Notes under the pieces: model-generated | What the model was told of the DNA's origin: nothing | Seen by the model: only the letters and a program-made list of their open reading frames with translations | Database searches by the model: none | Shown here: positions 1-8,837 of the stretch, piece after piece | How positions within the stretch are numbered: the first letter of the stretch is position 1 | Layout: each line of letters opens with the position of its first letter | Made by a program: the position numbers and the translations under genes | NCBI RefSeq assembly: GCF_013403925.1 | Contig: NZ_JABFDJ010000002.1 | Span: 372,001 to 436,000, forward strand | From: Winogradskyella wichelsiae | Lineage (GTDB): Bacteria; Bacteroidota; Bacteroidia; Flavobacteriales; Flavobacteriaceae | Direction of reading: 5' to 3' | Length of the DNA: 64,000 nucleotides

Positions 1-401
1 TTCTTCTGTTGATTATCTAAACTTTTCTTTGCCTTTAAAAAATCTTTACGTGCATCTTCTTTATCTTCAATCTTTTTTTCTAATGCCTCTTGTTGCTCCT
101 CTAGTTTTTCTTGTTTTACTTCCGCCTCTTCTTTTGCTTTTTTCAACTCTTTTTGCTGAGCTTTAAGAGACTCTTGTAACTGCTCTGCTTCTGCTTTAGC
201 TTTATTATTTGCTTTTAGTGTCGCTTCTATTTCTGACTTACGTTCCTCCGATAAAGTTTCTGTAACATCGGCACCGTCGTTTTTAAAAGAATTACCTTTT
301 ACTTCATAAACTTTTCCATCTGTCATAATAACACGATCACTACTACCACAAGACAGCATTAAACTAAATAAAAAGAAAATAAATACATATTGAAATTTCA
401 T
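1..401 (-). CDS. Lipoprotein with coiled-coil tail (C-terminus cut by window edge)
   Basis: The ATG at 401 opens a frame that stays open to base 1, so about 133 residues are visible and the gene continues outside the window. The first 17 residues are hydrophobic and end LMLSC, a lipobox with Cys18 as the likely lipidated residue. A short segment (roughly 19-45, containing DRVIMTDGKVYEV) is followed by a Glu/Lys/Ala/Gln-rich stretch with heptad character, which predicts a long helical coiled coil in the periplasm. I do not recognise the family. A structural role at the envelope is inference only. There is a 76-bp gap to the aminotransferase gene, which is on the same strand and lies upstream, so cotranscription is possible. 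Confidence 0.75.
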   Translation of the reverse strand, partial: MKFQYVFIFFLFSLMLSCGSSDRVIMTDGKVYEVKGNSFKNDGADVTETLSEERKSEIEATLKANNKAKAEAEQLQESLKAQQKELKKAKEEAEVKQEKLEEQQEALEKKIEDKEDARKDFLKAKKSLDNQQK

Positions 402-477
402 ACTATATATAATTTTTGTTTCTATAAGTTAGACACTAAAGAATTGATAGCGTCACTACATTACGAAAGTTTTAACA

Positions 478-1620
478 TTAAATCCTATTCAAAATTTCAG
501 CAGCTTGTATTAAAGTTTCTTCTGTTTTTGCAAAACAAAACCGTAACACTTTATCATCCTTATTATTAGTATTAAATACAGACAATGGAATAGCAGCTAT
601 TCTAAATTCTTTTGTTAATCGTTTCGCAAAATCTACATCATATTCATCTGTAATATCACTATAATCTAATACTTGAAAATAGGTTCCTTTAGAGGCTTGA
701 AATTTAAATCTAGATTCTGAAATTAAATTTAAGAACAAATCTCGTTTCCGCTGAAAAAAAATATTCAAACTTAAATAACTTTCTTCATCTTTCATATAAT
801 CCGCAATCCCTTTTTGAGACGGATGATGTACTGAAAACACATTAAACTGATGTACTTTTCTAAATTCGGACATTAATTGTTCTGGCGCACAACAATACCC
901 AATTTTCCAACCCGTATTATGAAACGTTTTACCAAAGGAAGCCGTAATAAAACTACGTTGTTTTAAATCTTCAAATAAACAAACACTTTGATGTTGTTCA
1001 GCATCAAATATAATATGTTCATAAACCTCATCACTTAAAATTATAATATTAGTGTTTATTGTTATTTTTTGAAGTTGAAGCATATCCTCTTTAGACCAAA
1101 TTGTCCCACTTGGATTATGAGGTGAATTGATAATAATCATCTTTGTTTTAGATGTTATTTTTGAAGCAACCTCTTCCCAATTCACTTTATAATTTGGTGC
1201 AGATAACTGAATAGCAACTGGTTTACCTCCGTTAATTTCAACTGCAGGCTCATAACAATCATAAGCGGGTTTAAAAATAACTACCTCATCATCTTTTCTA
1301 ATAAATGTAGAAATAATTGTATAAATAGCTTGTGTTGCTCCTGCTGTTACTGTAATTTCTTTTTCTGGATGGTATTTGTTTTTATATAATAACTCATATT
1401 TATGAGCTATAGCCAACCGCAAATCTAAATTACCAGCCATTGGCGCATATTGATTATAGCCTTTATTCATGGCGTCATAAACCAAAGTATTCAGTTTCTG
1501 AGAACTAGGATAATTAGGAAAACCTTGCGATAAATTAATTGCATTATACTCTTTAGCCAAAGCACTCATAACAGTAAAAATCGTTGTCCCTGTGTTTGGT
1601 AATTTAGATGTGAAATTCAT
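478..1620 (-). CDS. PLP-dependent methionine aminotransferase (YbdL type)
   Basis: A fold-type I aminotransferase of 380 residues, the usual length. The sequence shows the N-terminal NLSQGFPNYP motif, the TAGATQAIYT cofactor-phosphate region, NSPHNPSGTIW, SDEVYEHIIFD (the Asp that contacts the pyridine nitrogen) and SFGKTFHNTGWKIGY, whose Lys forms the Schiff base. This pattern fits the methionine/kynurenine aminotransferase group, which in bacteria usually converts ketomethylthiobutyrate to methionine at the end of methionine salvage. The start is placed at the ATG at 1620 because MNFTSKLPNTGTTIF matches the family's beginning. An upstream extension of 47 residues would run into the divergent peptidase gene's promoter and is not family-like. 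Substrate is inferred from family. Confidence 0.88.
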   Translation of the reverse strand: MNFTSKLPNTGTTIFTVMSALAKEYNAINLSQGFPNYPSSQKLNTLVYDAMNKGYNQYAPMAGNLDLRLAIAHKYELLYKNKYHPEKEITVTAGATQAIYTIISTFIRKDDEVVIFKPAYDCYEPAVEINGGKPVAIQLSAPNYKVNWEEVASKITSKTKMIIINSPHNPSGTIWSKEDMLQLQKITINTNIIILSDEVYEHIIFDAEQHQSVCLFEDLKQRSFITASFGKTFHNTGWKIGYCCAPEQLMSEFRKVHQFNVFSVHHPSQKGIADYMKDEESYLSLNIFFQRKRDLFLNLISESRFKFQASKGTYFQVLDYSDITDEYDVDFAKRLTKEFRIAAIPLSVFNTNNKDDKVLRFCFAKTEETLIQAAEILNRI

Positions 1621-1704
1621 AAAAAAAGTAGGCTTTATGTACAAAAACATTAAAGATATAAAACAAGCTTTTCTATCTTTACAAAAACTAAAAAAATATT
1701 GAAT

Positions 1705-3834
1705 ATGCGATTTTTTAAAATTCTTTTCTTTTTCGTTGTTTTTCAGGTCTCTGCGCAGCAAGGTGGCATGTGGATCCCTTCACTTTTAGAAGGTATGAAC
1801 GAAGACGAAATGCAAAGTTTGGGCAGTAAATTAACAGCTCAAGATATTTACGATGTTAACAACTCTAGCTTAAAGGATGCTATTGGTCATTTTAATGGTG
1901 GCTGCACAAGTGAAGTCATTTCTGACCAAGGATTAGTACTTACCAATCACCATTGTGGTTTTAGCCAGATACAATCTCACTCTTCTTTAGAAAACGATTA
2001 TTTAAAAGATGGTTTTTGGGCCATGAATTTAGAAGATGAATTACCAAACGAAGGTTTATATATTGAATTTATTGTGAGTATTCATGATGTTTCAGAAGTG
2101 GCTTTAAAAGGTATTACTGAAACCATGACCGAAACAGAAAAGCAATCTCTAATTTCAAAAAACACAAACGCAGCTTTAAAAACTTGGCCAAAAGAATCTT
2201 GGCAAGATGTAAAAACTAAAGCCTTTTATGAAGGTAATCAGTACTTTCTCTTTGTAACAGAACGTTTTGATGATATTCGTTTAGTTGGTGCACCTCCAAC
2301 AAGTATTGGTAAATTTGGAAGTGACACAGATAATTGGGTTTTCCCTAGACATACTGGTGATTTTTCTATGTTTAGAATTTATGCAGATGCCAATAACCGT
2401 CCAGCAAAATACAGTAAAGACAACAAACCTTACAAACCAAAACATTTTCTCCCTATCTCTTTAGATGGTGTTGAAGAAGGTGATTTTACGATGGTATTTG
2501 GTTTTCCAGGAACTACAAGCGAATATTTACCTGCAGTAGCAATAGAACATATTACAGAAGAATTTAACCCAACAAATATCGCCATTCGTGAAGCCGCTTT
2601 ACAAGTGATTGACGAAAAAATGAAAACCAGCGACGATGTGCGTATTAAATACGCTTCTAAACAAGCTAGAATTGCTAATGCTTGGAAAAAATGGATTGGT
2701 GAGAACTTAGGAATTAAGAAAACTAATGCTGTTGAAAAACGTAGAGAGTTTGAAGCAACGTTTACCAAAGCTTTAAAAGAAAAAGGACTAGAAGACAAAT
2801 ACGGTCATATCCTTCCTGAATTTGATAAACTATATAAAGATTTTGCACCTATAAATATTAAGCGCAGAAACTTTATTGAAGTCTTTTTTACAACCAATGA
2901 ATTAATGCAAATGACATTTAGAGCTTACCAAATTGAACAAGCTTTAATTGAAAACCCTGCTATTCTTGAAAATGCTAAAGCAAGTTTAACTGGAACTTTA
3001 AAAGGGATTCATAAAAACTACGATGTTGACGTTGACAAAGGTGTCTACCTTAATGTTATGCCTTTATATGGTAAAGAAGTAGATGCTACAATTTATGACA
3101 AAACAGCCTTTACTCATTTAGACTCTGCTCTAAAATTATTAGAAGGTGATGCTGATACCGTGATAAAAAACCTTAATAATGATGCCGCTTATGCTTATGC
3201 AAAACCAATGATTACAGAATTTTTTGATTCAATTAATAAAGATTACGAAGCAAAGAATGCACCTATCACAGCTTTACAAACTGAATACATGACTGCATTA
3301 ATGGAAGCCTTACCTAACGAACGTTATTTTCCAGATGCTAACAGTACGCTGCGTGTTACTTACGGACAAGTTAGAGGTTATTCGCCAAGAGATGCTGTGT
3401 ATTACAACCCAGTGAGTTATTTAGATGGTGTGATTGAAAAATATATTCCAGGTGATTATGAGTTTGATGTGCCACAGAAACTAATTGAACTTTATGAAGC
3501 TAAAGATTACGGGCAATATGCAGATAGCAACGGAAAGGTACCGGTTTGTTTCTTAGGAACGAATCATACCACAGGGGGAAACTCCGGAAGTCCTGCTATT
3601 GATGCCGAAGGAAATTTAGTTGGTTTAAACTTCGACAGAGTTTGGGAAGGGACTATGAGTGACATGAATTACGATCCGGAAATTTGCCGTAACATTATGG
3701 TAGATTTGCGTTATGTGCTTTTCATTGTTGATAAATATGCTGGTGCACAACACTTAATTGATGAAATGACCTTAGTGCATCCTAAGAAAAATGATTCTAA
3801 GAAAAAGAAGAGAAGAAAGAGTAAAAAGAGTTAA
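1705..3834 (+). CDS. S46 serine dipeptidyl peptidase, DPP11-like (Asp/Glu-specific)
   Basis: Secreted or periplasmic exopeptidase of about 709 residues that removes dipeptides from peptide N-termini, feeding amino-acid catabolism. Residues 1-18 form a signal peptide ending VSA before QQGGMW. The catalytic His lies in LTNHHCGF (His83) and the nucleophile in GGNSGSPA (Ser627). Eighteen residues after the Ser comes NFDRVWEG. In characterised S46 enzymes an Arg at this place (FDR) marks the Asp/Glu-specific DPP11, whereas DPP7 has Gly (FDG), so DPP11 is the better call. The C-terminus is unusually lysine-rich. ATG 1705 was chosen; a TTG at 1699 would add two residues. A near-consensus TATCTTTA lies at 1674-1681. 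The gene ends in a strong terminator. Confidence 0.9.
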   Translation: MRFFKILFFFVVFQVSAQQGGMWIPSLLEGMNEDEMQSLGSKLTAQDIYDVNNSSLKDAIGHFNGGCTSEVISDQGLVLTNHHCGFSQIQSHSSLENDYLKDGFWAMNLEDELPNEGLYIEFIVSIHDVSEVALKGITETMTETEKQSLISKNTNAALKTWPKESWQDVKTKAFYEGNQYFLFVTERFDDIRLVGAPPTSIGKFGSDTDNWVFPRHTGDFSMFRIYADANNRPAKYSKDNKPYKPKHFLPISLDGVEEGDFTMVFGFPGTTSEYLPAVAIEHITEEFNPTNIAIREAALQVIDEKMKTSDDVRIKYASKQARIANAWKKWIGENLGIKKTNAVEKRREFEATFTKALKEKGLEDKYGHILPEFDKLYKDFAPINIKRRNFIEVFFTTNELMQMTFRAYQIEQALIENPAILENAKASLTGTLKGIHKNYDVDVDKGVYLNVMPLYGKEVDATIYDKTAFTHLDSALKLLEGDADTVIKNLNNDAAYAYAKPMITEFFDSINKDYEAKNAPITALQTEYMTALMEALPNERYFPDANSTLRVTYGQVRGYSPRDAVYYNPVSYLDGVIEKYIPGDYEFDVPQKLIELYEAKDYGQYADSNGKVPVCFLGTNHTTGGNSGSPAIDAEGNLVGLNFDRVWEGTMSDMNYDPEICRNIMVDLRYVLFIVDKYAGAQHLIDEMTLVHPKKNDSKKKKRRKSKKS

Positions 3835-3864
3835 GTAGTATTTAGCAGGCAGTAGCCCGTATAT

Positions 3865-3908
3865 AAAAAAGTCCTCATAAGTTTTTAAAACTCGTGAGGA
3901 CTTTTTTC
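3865..3908. terminator. Bidirectional intrinsic terminator
   Basis: The inverted repeat AAGTCCTCA/TGAGGACTT is flanked by an A run on the left and a T run on the right. It can end both the rightward peptidase transcript and the leftward DUF1569 transcript, which converge here. Confidence 0.85.
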
Positions 3909-3928
3909 ATTTCAGATATGTAATAGAG

Positions 3929-4399
3929 TTACTTCAATATACTCTTCACAATTTTCATATGATGATTAGTATGTGCTTCCAAGAATTGAACAACCCTTGA
4001 TTTATTAATATTCCCAAATAAGGGATGTTTAAAATAAGCATTATTATCTAAACTAGATATCGTTTTTATCTGTGCTCTCGCTTCTGCTAATTGCAATATA
4101 ATAGCGTCTTCTAAAATGACTTCGGGTGGTGTAACATATTTCGGTGCTTTAGCTTTTCCTCTTGGAAAGAATCTAAATTTTAATAACAACTTACCTATAA
4201 AGCTGAAATTATCCTCATACAACGCTGGATCAGAATTCTGCATCGTTGCCACAACTGCATTAATCACTTTTAAGCTATGATCTAAATGCCATGCAACGTT
4301 CGCTTTCGAAATGCTTGTCTTTATAGCTTCACTATTAGGAATTAAACCTTCCATAAGGTCTAATTTATTTTGTAAAACTGTAATATCTACTGAACTCAT
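3929..4399 (-). CDS. DUF1569 protein, DinB/YfiT-like four-helix fold
   Basis: A cytosolic protein of 156 residues, helical throughout. Conserved histidines in AWHLDHSLKV (about 36-41) and in HTNHHMKIVKSI near the C-terminus match the metal-ligand positions of the DinB-like superfamily. DUF1569 members are common in Bacteroidota, often near stress genes, but have no assigned reaction. The gene is monocistronic here, between the ahcY terminator and a bidirectional terminator. Metal binding is inferred; nothing in the sequence reveals a substrate. Confidence 0.75.
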   Translation of the reverse strand: MSSVDITVLQNKLDLMEGLIPNSEAIKTSISKANVAWHLDHSLKVINAVVATMQNSDPALYEDNFSFIGKLLLKFRFFPRGKAKAPKYVTPPEVILEDAIILQLAEARAQIKTISSLDNNAYFKHPLFGNINKSRVVQFLEAHTNHHMKIVKSILK

Positions 4400-4428
4400 T
4401 TTAGTTTTTTATTGAAAGGTAGTTATAA

Positions 4429-4465
4429 TAAAAAAATCCCAAACACTAATGCTTGGGATTTTTAA
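4429..4465 (-). terminator. Intrinsic terminator after ahcY
   Basis: The inverted repeat AAAAATCCCAA/TTGGGATTTTT surrounds a short loop, with a T run when read on the minus strand. It lies between the ahcY stop and the DUF1569 start. Confidence 0.8.
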
Positions 4466-4530
4466 AAATTCAATTTCAATTAATGAGATTGCTTCATCAC
4501 TAAAAAGCGTCTTGCAATGACACTCATTGA

Positions 4531-5847
4531 TTAGTACCTGTAATGTTCTGGCTTATAAGGCCCTTCAACTTTTACACCAATATAATCCGCTTGGTATTCT
4601 GCTAATTCAGTCAACTCAACACCAATTTTTTCTAAGTGTAATTTTGCTACTTTTTCATCTAAATGCTTTGGCAACATGTATACATCGTTTCCGTAAGCTT
4701 CAGAGTTTTTCCAAAGTTCAATTTGTGCTAAAGTTTGGTTAGTAAATGAGTTACTCATTACAAAACTTGGATGACCTGTAGCACAACCTAAGTTTACTAA
4801 ACGACCTTCGGCAAGTAAGATAATATCTTTTCCGTCGATGTTGTATTTGTCTACTTGAGGTTTAATAGTATCTTTAGTATGACCATGTTTTTCGTTTAAC
4901 CAACCTACTTGTATCTCGTTATCAAAGTGACCAATGTTACAAACTATAACTTTGTCCTTCATTGCCTCAAAATGCTCAGCTCTTACAATATCTTTGTTTC
5001 CTGTTGTTGTAATAATAATATCAGAATTACCAACTACAGTTTCTAATTTCTTAACTTCAAAACCGTCCATTGCAGCTTGTAATGCACAAATTGGGTCAAT
5101 TTCAGTAACTGTTACAATAGAACCTGCACCTTTAAAAGAAGCAGCTGTTCCTTTACCAACATCACCATAACCACAAACAGTTACACGCTTACCAGCTAAC
5201 ATAATATCTGTTGCTCTACGAATTGCATCTACTGCAGATTCTTTACAACCGTATTTGTTATCGAATTTAGATTTTGTTACAGAATCATTCACGTTAATTG
5301 CTGGCATTGTTAAAGTACCATTTTTTACACGCTCATAAAGTCTGTGAACTCCTGTTGTAGTTTCCTCAGACAATCCTTTAATTCCTTCAGATAATTCTGG
5401 ATACTTATCTAAAACCATGTTCGTTAAATCACCACCATCATCTAAAATCATGTTTAATGGTTTTCTGTCTATACCAAAAAATAAAGTTTGTTCAATACAC
5501 CAATCAAACTCTTCTTCTGTTAATCCTTTCCATGCATAAACAGCTGTACCCGCTTCAGCAATTGCTGCAGCAGCTTGGTCTTGCGTAGAGAAAATATTAC
5601 AAGAACTCCAAGTCACTTCTGCACCTAAAGCTTGTAATGTTTCAATTAAAACCGCTGTCTGAATCGTCATGTGTAAACAACCTGCAATACGTGCTCCTTT
5701 TAAAGGCTGCTCATTTTTATACTCTTCTCTAAGACTCATTAAACCTGGCATTTCTGATTCAGCCAATTTAATCTCTTTTCTTCCCCATGCCGCAAGCGAC
5801 ATATCTTTTACCTTATTCGGTACGTAAGCAATTGTTTTTGCACTCAT
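4531..5847 (-). CDS. ahcY: Adenosylhomocysteinase
   Basis: Cytosolic NAD-dependent enzyme that splits S-adenosylhomocysteine into adenosine and homocysteine, keeping the methylation cycle running. At 438 residues it is of normal length. Visible family features are the substrate-domain segment [27 protein letters not shown], the NAD-binding glycine loop [12 protein letters not shown], and the C-terminal [11 protein letters not shown] with the conserved Lys-Pro-x-x-Tyr-Arg-Tyr ending. The ATG at 5847 begins [19 protein letters not shown], as in flavobacterial homologues. It is transcribed alone, with a promoter box about 100 nt upstream and its own terminator. Confidence 0.97.
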   Translation of the reverse strand: MSAKTIAYVPNKVKDMSLAAWGRKEIKLAESEMPGLMSLREEYKNEQPLKGARIAGCLHMTIQTAVLIETLQALGAEVTWSSCNIFSTQDQAAAAIAEAGTAVYAWKGLTEEEFDWCIEQTLFFGIDRKPLNMILDDGGDLTNMVLDKYPELSEGIKGLSEETTTGVHRLYERVKNGTLTMPAINVNDSVTKSKFDNKYGCKESAVDAIRRATDIMLAGKRVTVCGYGDVGKGTAASFKGAGSIVTVTEIDPICALQAAMDGFEVKKLETVVGNSDIIITTTGNKDIVRAEHFEAMKDKVIVCNIGHFDNEIQVGWLNEKHGHTKDTIKPQVDKYNIDGKDIILLAEGRLVNLGCATGHPSFVMSNSFTNQTLAQIELWKNSEAYGNDVYMLPKHLDEKVAKLHLEKIGVELTELAEYQADYIGVKVEGPYKPEHYRY

Positions 5848-5949
5848 ATTCTTTTTCTCGTTTTTTATATATTATAAAACGCCTTTGGGTTTAACACTTA
5901 AATAGTTAAATTCGCTAATCTAAAAATGTCAAAACAGACATAGGCGATG

Positions 5950-5957
5950 CAAAGATA
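5950..5957 (-). promoter_or_regulatory. Bacteroidota -7 box for ahcY
   Basis: Read on the minus strand this is TATCTTTG, a perfect TAnnTTTG. It predicts a leader of roughly 95 nt before the ahcY ATG. The leader begins close to a small ATGTC/GACAT hairpin (5928-5943). No clear -33 TTG at the usual spacing was found. Confidence 0.5.
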
Positions 5958-5980
5958 ATCAATAACATTAAGAATTCTAA

Positions 5981-6607
5981 ATGCCACTTTATAAAACCAT
6001 TAGTGTTAACTCACAAACTACTGTTAAAATCTGGAAGATCGAAGAATCTTATGATGATTTAATTTCACCTATTGATTTAAAACCAGACAGTTTAAAACGC
6101 GTTTTAGGCATGAAAAGCGAACTACACCAACGTGGCTTTTTAAGTGTGCGTCACTTACTAAATGAGTTTGGTTACACCGACCAAGATTTATTTTATGACG
6201 ACAACGGAAAACCACATCTTAAGGATGGAAAGCATATTTCAATTACACATTCGTTTATATTTTCTGGCGTGATAATTAGCGACAAAGAAGTTGGAATCGA
6301 CATTGAAAAGCAACGCGACAAAATTGGCATCATTGCACATAAGTTTGTTGATTATGAAACTAATTATATTAAGCCTACAGACCAAGATTACATTAATAGA
6401 CTGACTATAATCTGGGGAGTTAAAGAATCACTTTACAAACTCTTTGCAACTCCAGGTATGTTATTTAAAGAGCATTTTTTGGTCATCCCGTTTATGCTTA
6501 AAGATGGTAAAACCGTCGCTTGGATAGATTATAAGAATAAAAAATACAGATACAATACAGCCTTTTTAGAATTTGAAGGATTTACCTGTGCTTATGTCGT
6601 TCCTTGA
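5981..6607 (+). CDS. 4'-phosphopantetheinyl transferase superfamily protein (Sfp type)
   Basis: Transfers the phosphopantetheine arm of CoA to a serine of acyl- or peptidyl-carrier proteins, making the holo form. At 208 residues it fits the Sfp/HetI group. The hallmark motifs are present: VGIDIEKQRDKIG (metal-binding Asp and Glu, about 105-115) and the later WGVKESLYKLFA (the WxxKEaxxK signature, about 146-157), with ISITHSFIF before them. The target carrier protein is not in the window. The gene starts a rightward series in which the next gene, GGGP synthase, follows after 58 bp. No polyketide or peptide synthetase genes are nearby, so a housekeeping or lipid role is as likely as secondary metabolism. 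Confidence 0.88.
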   Translation: MPLYKTISVNSQTTVKIWKIEESYDDLISPIDLKPDSLKRVLGMKSELHQRGFLSVRHLLNEFGYTDQDLFYDDNGKPHLKDGKHISITHSFIFSGVIISDKEVGIDIEKQRDKIGIIAHKFVDYETNYIKPTDQDYINRLTIIWGVKESLYKLFATPGMLFKEHFLVIPFMLKDGKTVAWIDYKNKKYRYNTAFLEFEGFTCAYVVP

Positions 6608-6665
6608 AAGAATAGAAATAAATAGAAAACTCCATTTAAACCTAAAATTCCATTATTCGGAATAA

Positions 6666-7388
6666 ATGAAACACTACAACAATATATTAGAGACCATTAA
6701 AGCGAATAAGAAAAACTTAGCCGTTTTAATTGATCCAGACAAGATGAAGATTAATTCTGTTTCAAATTTTATTGAAAAAGTGAATCAATCTATCGCTACG
6801 CATATTTTTGTTGGAGGAAGTGAGGTGAATAAAGGATTAACTGAAGTTTTAGTTACAGAAATAAAGAAGCACACAACTTTACCTATTATATTATTTCCTG
6901 GAGATGTGATTCAAATTACAGACAAAGCTGATGGCATTTTATTTTTATCTTTAATATCAGGAAGAAATCCAGAATATCTAATAGGCAAACATGTTGAAGC
7001 AGTTTCTAGATTAACCAAAACGAATCTCGAAATTATTCCTACGGGATATTTACTTATTGAAAATGGAAAAGAAACGGCAGTACAGCGTGTCAGTGAAACA
7101 AAACCAATAAGTAGAAATGCTATAGAAACAATTAAGGATACAGCAAAAGCAGGAGAATTATTGGGTATGAAACTCATTTACCTCGAAGCTGGTAGTGGCG
7201 CCACACATGCTATTGAACCTCATATTATTTCAGAAGTTAAACAAAAAATAAATATTACATTAATTGTTGGTGGCGGCATAAGAACTAAAACAGAACTAGA
7301 ATCAGCTTACAATGCTGGTGCCGATTTAGTAGTTATAGGAACTGCTTTTGAAGAGGACGAAACATTTTTTGATGATTTAAAAAAATAA
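6666..7388 (+). CDS. Geranylgeranylglyceryl phosphate synthase family (GGGPS/PcrB)
   Basis: A TIM-barrel prenyltransferase of 240 residues. NLAVLIDPDKM near the N-terminus gives the Asp residues that hold magnesium, HIFVGGSEVNKG forms part of the barrel, LIYLEAGSGA is the family signature, and IVGGGIRT followed by AGADLVVIGTAFE binds the glycerol-1-phosphate phosphate. The family attaches a polyprenyl chain to sn-glycerol-1-phosphate. Bacteroidota members of this group have been characterised as true GGGP synthases, although the cellular product is poorly known. It sits 58 bp after the phosphopantetheinyl transferase and 48 bp before the thiamine-binding gene, suggesting one long transcript. 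Confidence 0.88.
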   Translation: MKHYNNILETIKANKKNLAVLIDPDKMKINSVSNFIEKVNQSIATHIFVGGSEVNKGLTEVLVTEIKKHTTLPIILFPGDVIQITDKADGILFLSLISGRNPEYLIGKHVEAVSRLTKTNLEIIPTGYLLIENGKETAVQRVSETKPISRNAIETIKDTAKAGELLGMKLIYLEAGSGATHAIEPHIISEVKQKINITLIVGGGIRTKTELESAYNAGADLVVIGTAFEEDETFFDDLKK

Positions 7389-7436
7389 CAAAAACATATA
7401 ATTACTTATAAATTCACCGCTTTTGCGGCAATCACA

Positions 7437-7697
7437 ATGAAAATATCTATAGAATTACAATTATCACCACTAAAAGACGATTACGAACCACATATTATTG
7501 ATTTCATTAAGTATTTGAGGGCTTCAGAATTTACAGTTCTAGAAAACCCTTTAAGCACACAGATTTATGGTGATTTTGATACCTTAATGCCATTTCTAAC
7601 ACAAGAAATAAAACGATCATTTGTTGATATAGATATTGCCGTGTTACAAATGAAAATCGTAAAAACGGACAGAAGCGACTATGAACCCCATTTTTGA
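7437..7697 (+). CDS. Thiamine-binding protein family (DUF77/YkoF-like)
   Basis: An 86-residue ferredoxin-like protein. The start MKISIELQLSPLKDDYEP and the central NPLSTQIYGDFDTLM match the PF01910 thiamine-binding/DUF77 family, in which homologues bind thiamine or hydroxymethylpyrimidine. There is no signal peptide, so it is cytosolic. Its last 17 bases overlap the start of the PnuC-type transporter gene, which implies translational coupling. With the TPP riboswitch and TonB receptor 3.3 kb downstream, this supports a thiamine rather than a nicotinamide function for the neighbours. Confidence 0.75.
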   Translation: MKISIELQLSPLKDDYEPHIIDFIKYLRASEFTVLENPLSTQIYGDFDTLMPFLTQEIKRSFVDIDIAVLQMKIVKTDRSDYEPHF

Positions 7698-8310
7698 TTT
7701 TTTTTTAGAACCCTATCGTACAGCAACGACCTTTAATATAATCATCGAAATTATTGCTGTTGTTTTTGGTATAGCAAGTGTTTGGTATGCTCAGAAAGAA
7801 AATATTTTAGTCTTTCCAACAGGAATAATTAGCACTGTTTTGTTCGTTTATTTGTGTTACATATTTACACTCTATGGCGATTTAACAATCAATATTTATT
7901 ACACATTAATGAGTATTTATGGTTGGTATATGTGGAAATATTCTGATAACGGCAATGAATTAGCCGTTACGAAATCATCCATGAAGGATTGGATGAAAGC
8001 AGGATTAATTTTCGTAGTAACCATGATTTTCGTAATTTGTGTATATCTCTATTTTAATCGTTTCGATAGAATTACTGATTATATCGATACAATTACAACA
8101 GGAATTTTCTTTGCCGGAATGTGGTTAATGGCCAATAAAAAAATAGAAAATTGGTTATTGTGGATTATTGCAGACCTCATCTCTATTCCTTTATACTTTG
8201 TAAAAGGATTAGGTTTTACTGGCCTTCAATTTATAATATTTTTAATCTTAGCCGTTCAAGGTTATAACGCATGGAAGAAAAGCTTAGACAAGACCCGTCA
8301 AACTGTATAA
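7681..8310 (+). CDS. PnuC-family vitamin transporter, likely thiamine-type PnuT
   Basis: An inner-membrane protein of 209 residues with about seven hydrophobic segments. The aromatic SIYGWYMWKYS and the later WLLWIIADLISIPLYFVKGL match the PnuC core. PnuC proteins move nicotinamide riboside by facilitated diffusion, with trapping by a kinase. In Bacteroidota a TPP-regulated branch (PnuT) is predicted to carry thiamine. The thiamine-binding gene that overlaps it upstream, the overlapping kinase gene downstream and the nearby TPP riboswitch favour PnuT. No TPP element lies directly before this cluster, so nicotinamide riboside remains possible. Confidence 0.8.
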   Translation: MNPIFDFFLEPYRTATTFNIIIEIIAVVFGIASVWYAQKENILVFPTGIISTVLFVYLCYIFTLYGDLTINIYYTLMSIYGWYMWKYSDNGNELAVTKSSMKDWMKAGLIFVVTMIFVICVYLYFNRFDRITDYIDTITTGIFFAGMWLMANKKIENWLLWIIADLISIPLYFVKGLGFTGLQFIIFLILAVQGYNAWKKSLDKTRQTV

Positions 8311-8837
8311 AAATAGTTTTATTCGGTCCAGAATCGACAGGAAAAACAACCCTTTCCAGACAATTAGCAGAATATTACAATTCGCTTTGGGTACCTGAGT
8401 ATGCAAGAGAATATTTACAAGAGAAATGGAATAACGAGCGTAAAACTTGCGAACCTAAAGACCTACTACCAATTGCAATAGGACAAATTAAATTAGAGAA
8501 TGAGTTAAGCAAAAAAACAGATTCTGTTTTAATTTGCGATACAGATTTACTAGAAACGAAAGTTTATAGTGAAGCCTATTACCAAGGAAGTTGTGATCCT
8601 ATTTTAGACAAGTATGCTAAGAATAATATTTATGATTTATATTTTTTAACCTATATTGACATACCATGGGAAGCTGATGATCTCCGTGATAAACCCGATG
8701 AAAGGGAACGTATGTTTAAAGCTTTTGAATCTGCATTAAAGAACCATAATAAACCTTATGTGCTTTTAAAAGGAAATAAACAAGAGCGATTACAATTAGC
8801 GGTTAAGCACATAGATAAATTAATTAAGAACAAATGA
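8271..8837 (+). CDS. NadR-like P-loop kinase, probable vitamin-trapping kinase
   Basis: A 188-residue P-loop protein resembling the ribosylnicotinamide kinase domain of NadR. It has the Walker A motif FGPESTGKTTLSRQLA (about 18-33), then VPEYAREYLQEKW, the LICDTDLLETKVYSE segment (Walker-B-like Asp), and DDLRDKPDERERMF as lid region. There is no adenylyltransferase domain. It overlaps pnuC by 40 bp and the DUF4301 gene by 4 bp (ATGA), so the three are coupled. The likely role is phosphorylating the imported vitamin to keep it inside. If the locus serves thiamine, the product would be a thiamine phosphate. That substrate is inference; the fold assignment is firm. Confidence 0.82.
   Translation: MEEKLRQDPSNCIKIVLFGPESTGKTTLSRQLAEYYNSLWVPEYAREYLQEKWNNERKTCEPKDLLPIAIGQIKLENELSKKTDSVLICDTDLLETKVYSEAYYQGSCDPILDKYAKNNIYDLYFLTYIDIPWEADDLRDKPDERERMFKAFESALKNHNKPYVLLKGNKQERLQLAVKHIDKLIKNK

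Noticed and set aside
1621..1761. N-terminal extension of the methionine aminotransferase
   Set aside because: The 47 extra residues are not family-like and overlap the divergent peptidase gene start. ATG 1620 fits homologues.
2430..2798. Antisense open frame within the S46 peptidase gene
   Set aside because: Shadow of a strongly supported gene, with no signal or motif of its own. Similar antisense frames at 14398-14736, 38785-39006, 45689-45886, 46378-46710 and 59940-60161 were rejected for the same reason.
7419..7430. CCGCTTTTGCGG hairpin before the thiamine-binding gene as a second riboswitch
   Set aside because: Only a 4-bp stem, and none of the conserved THI blocks are present.
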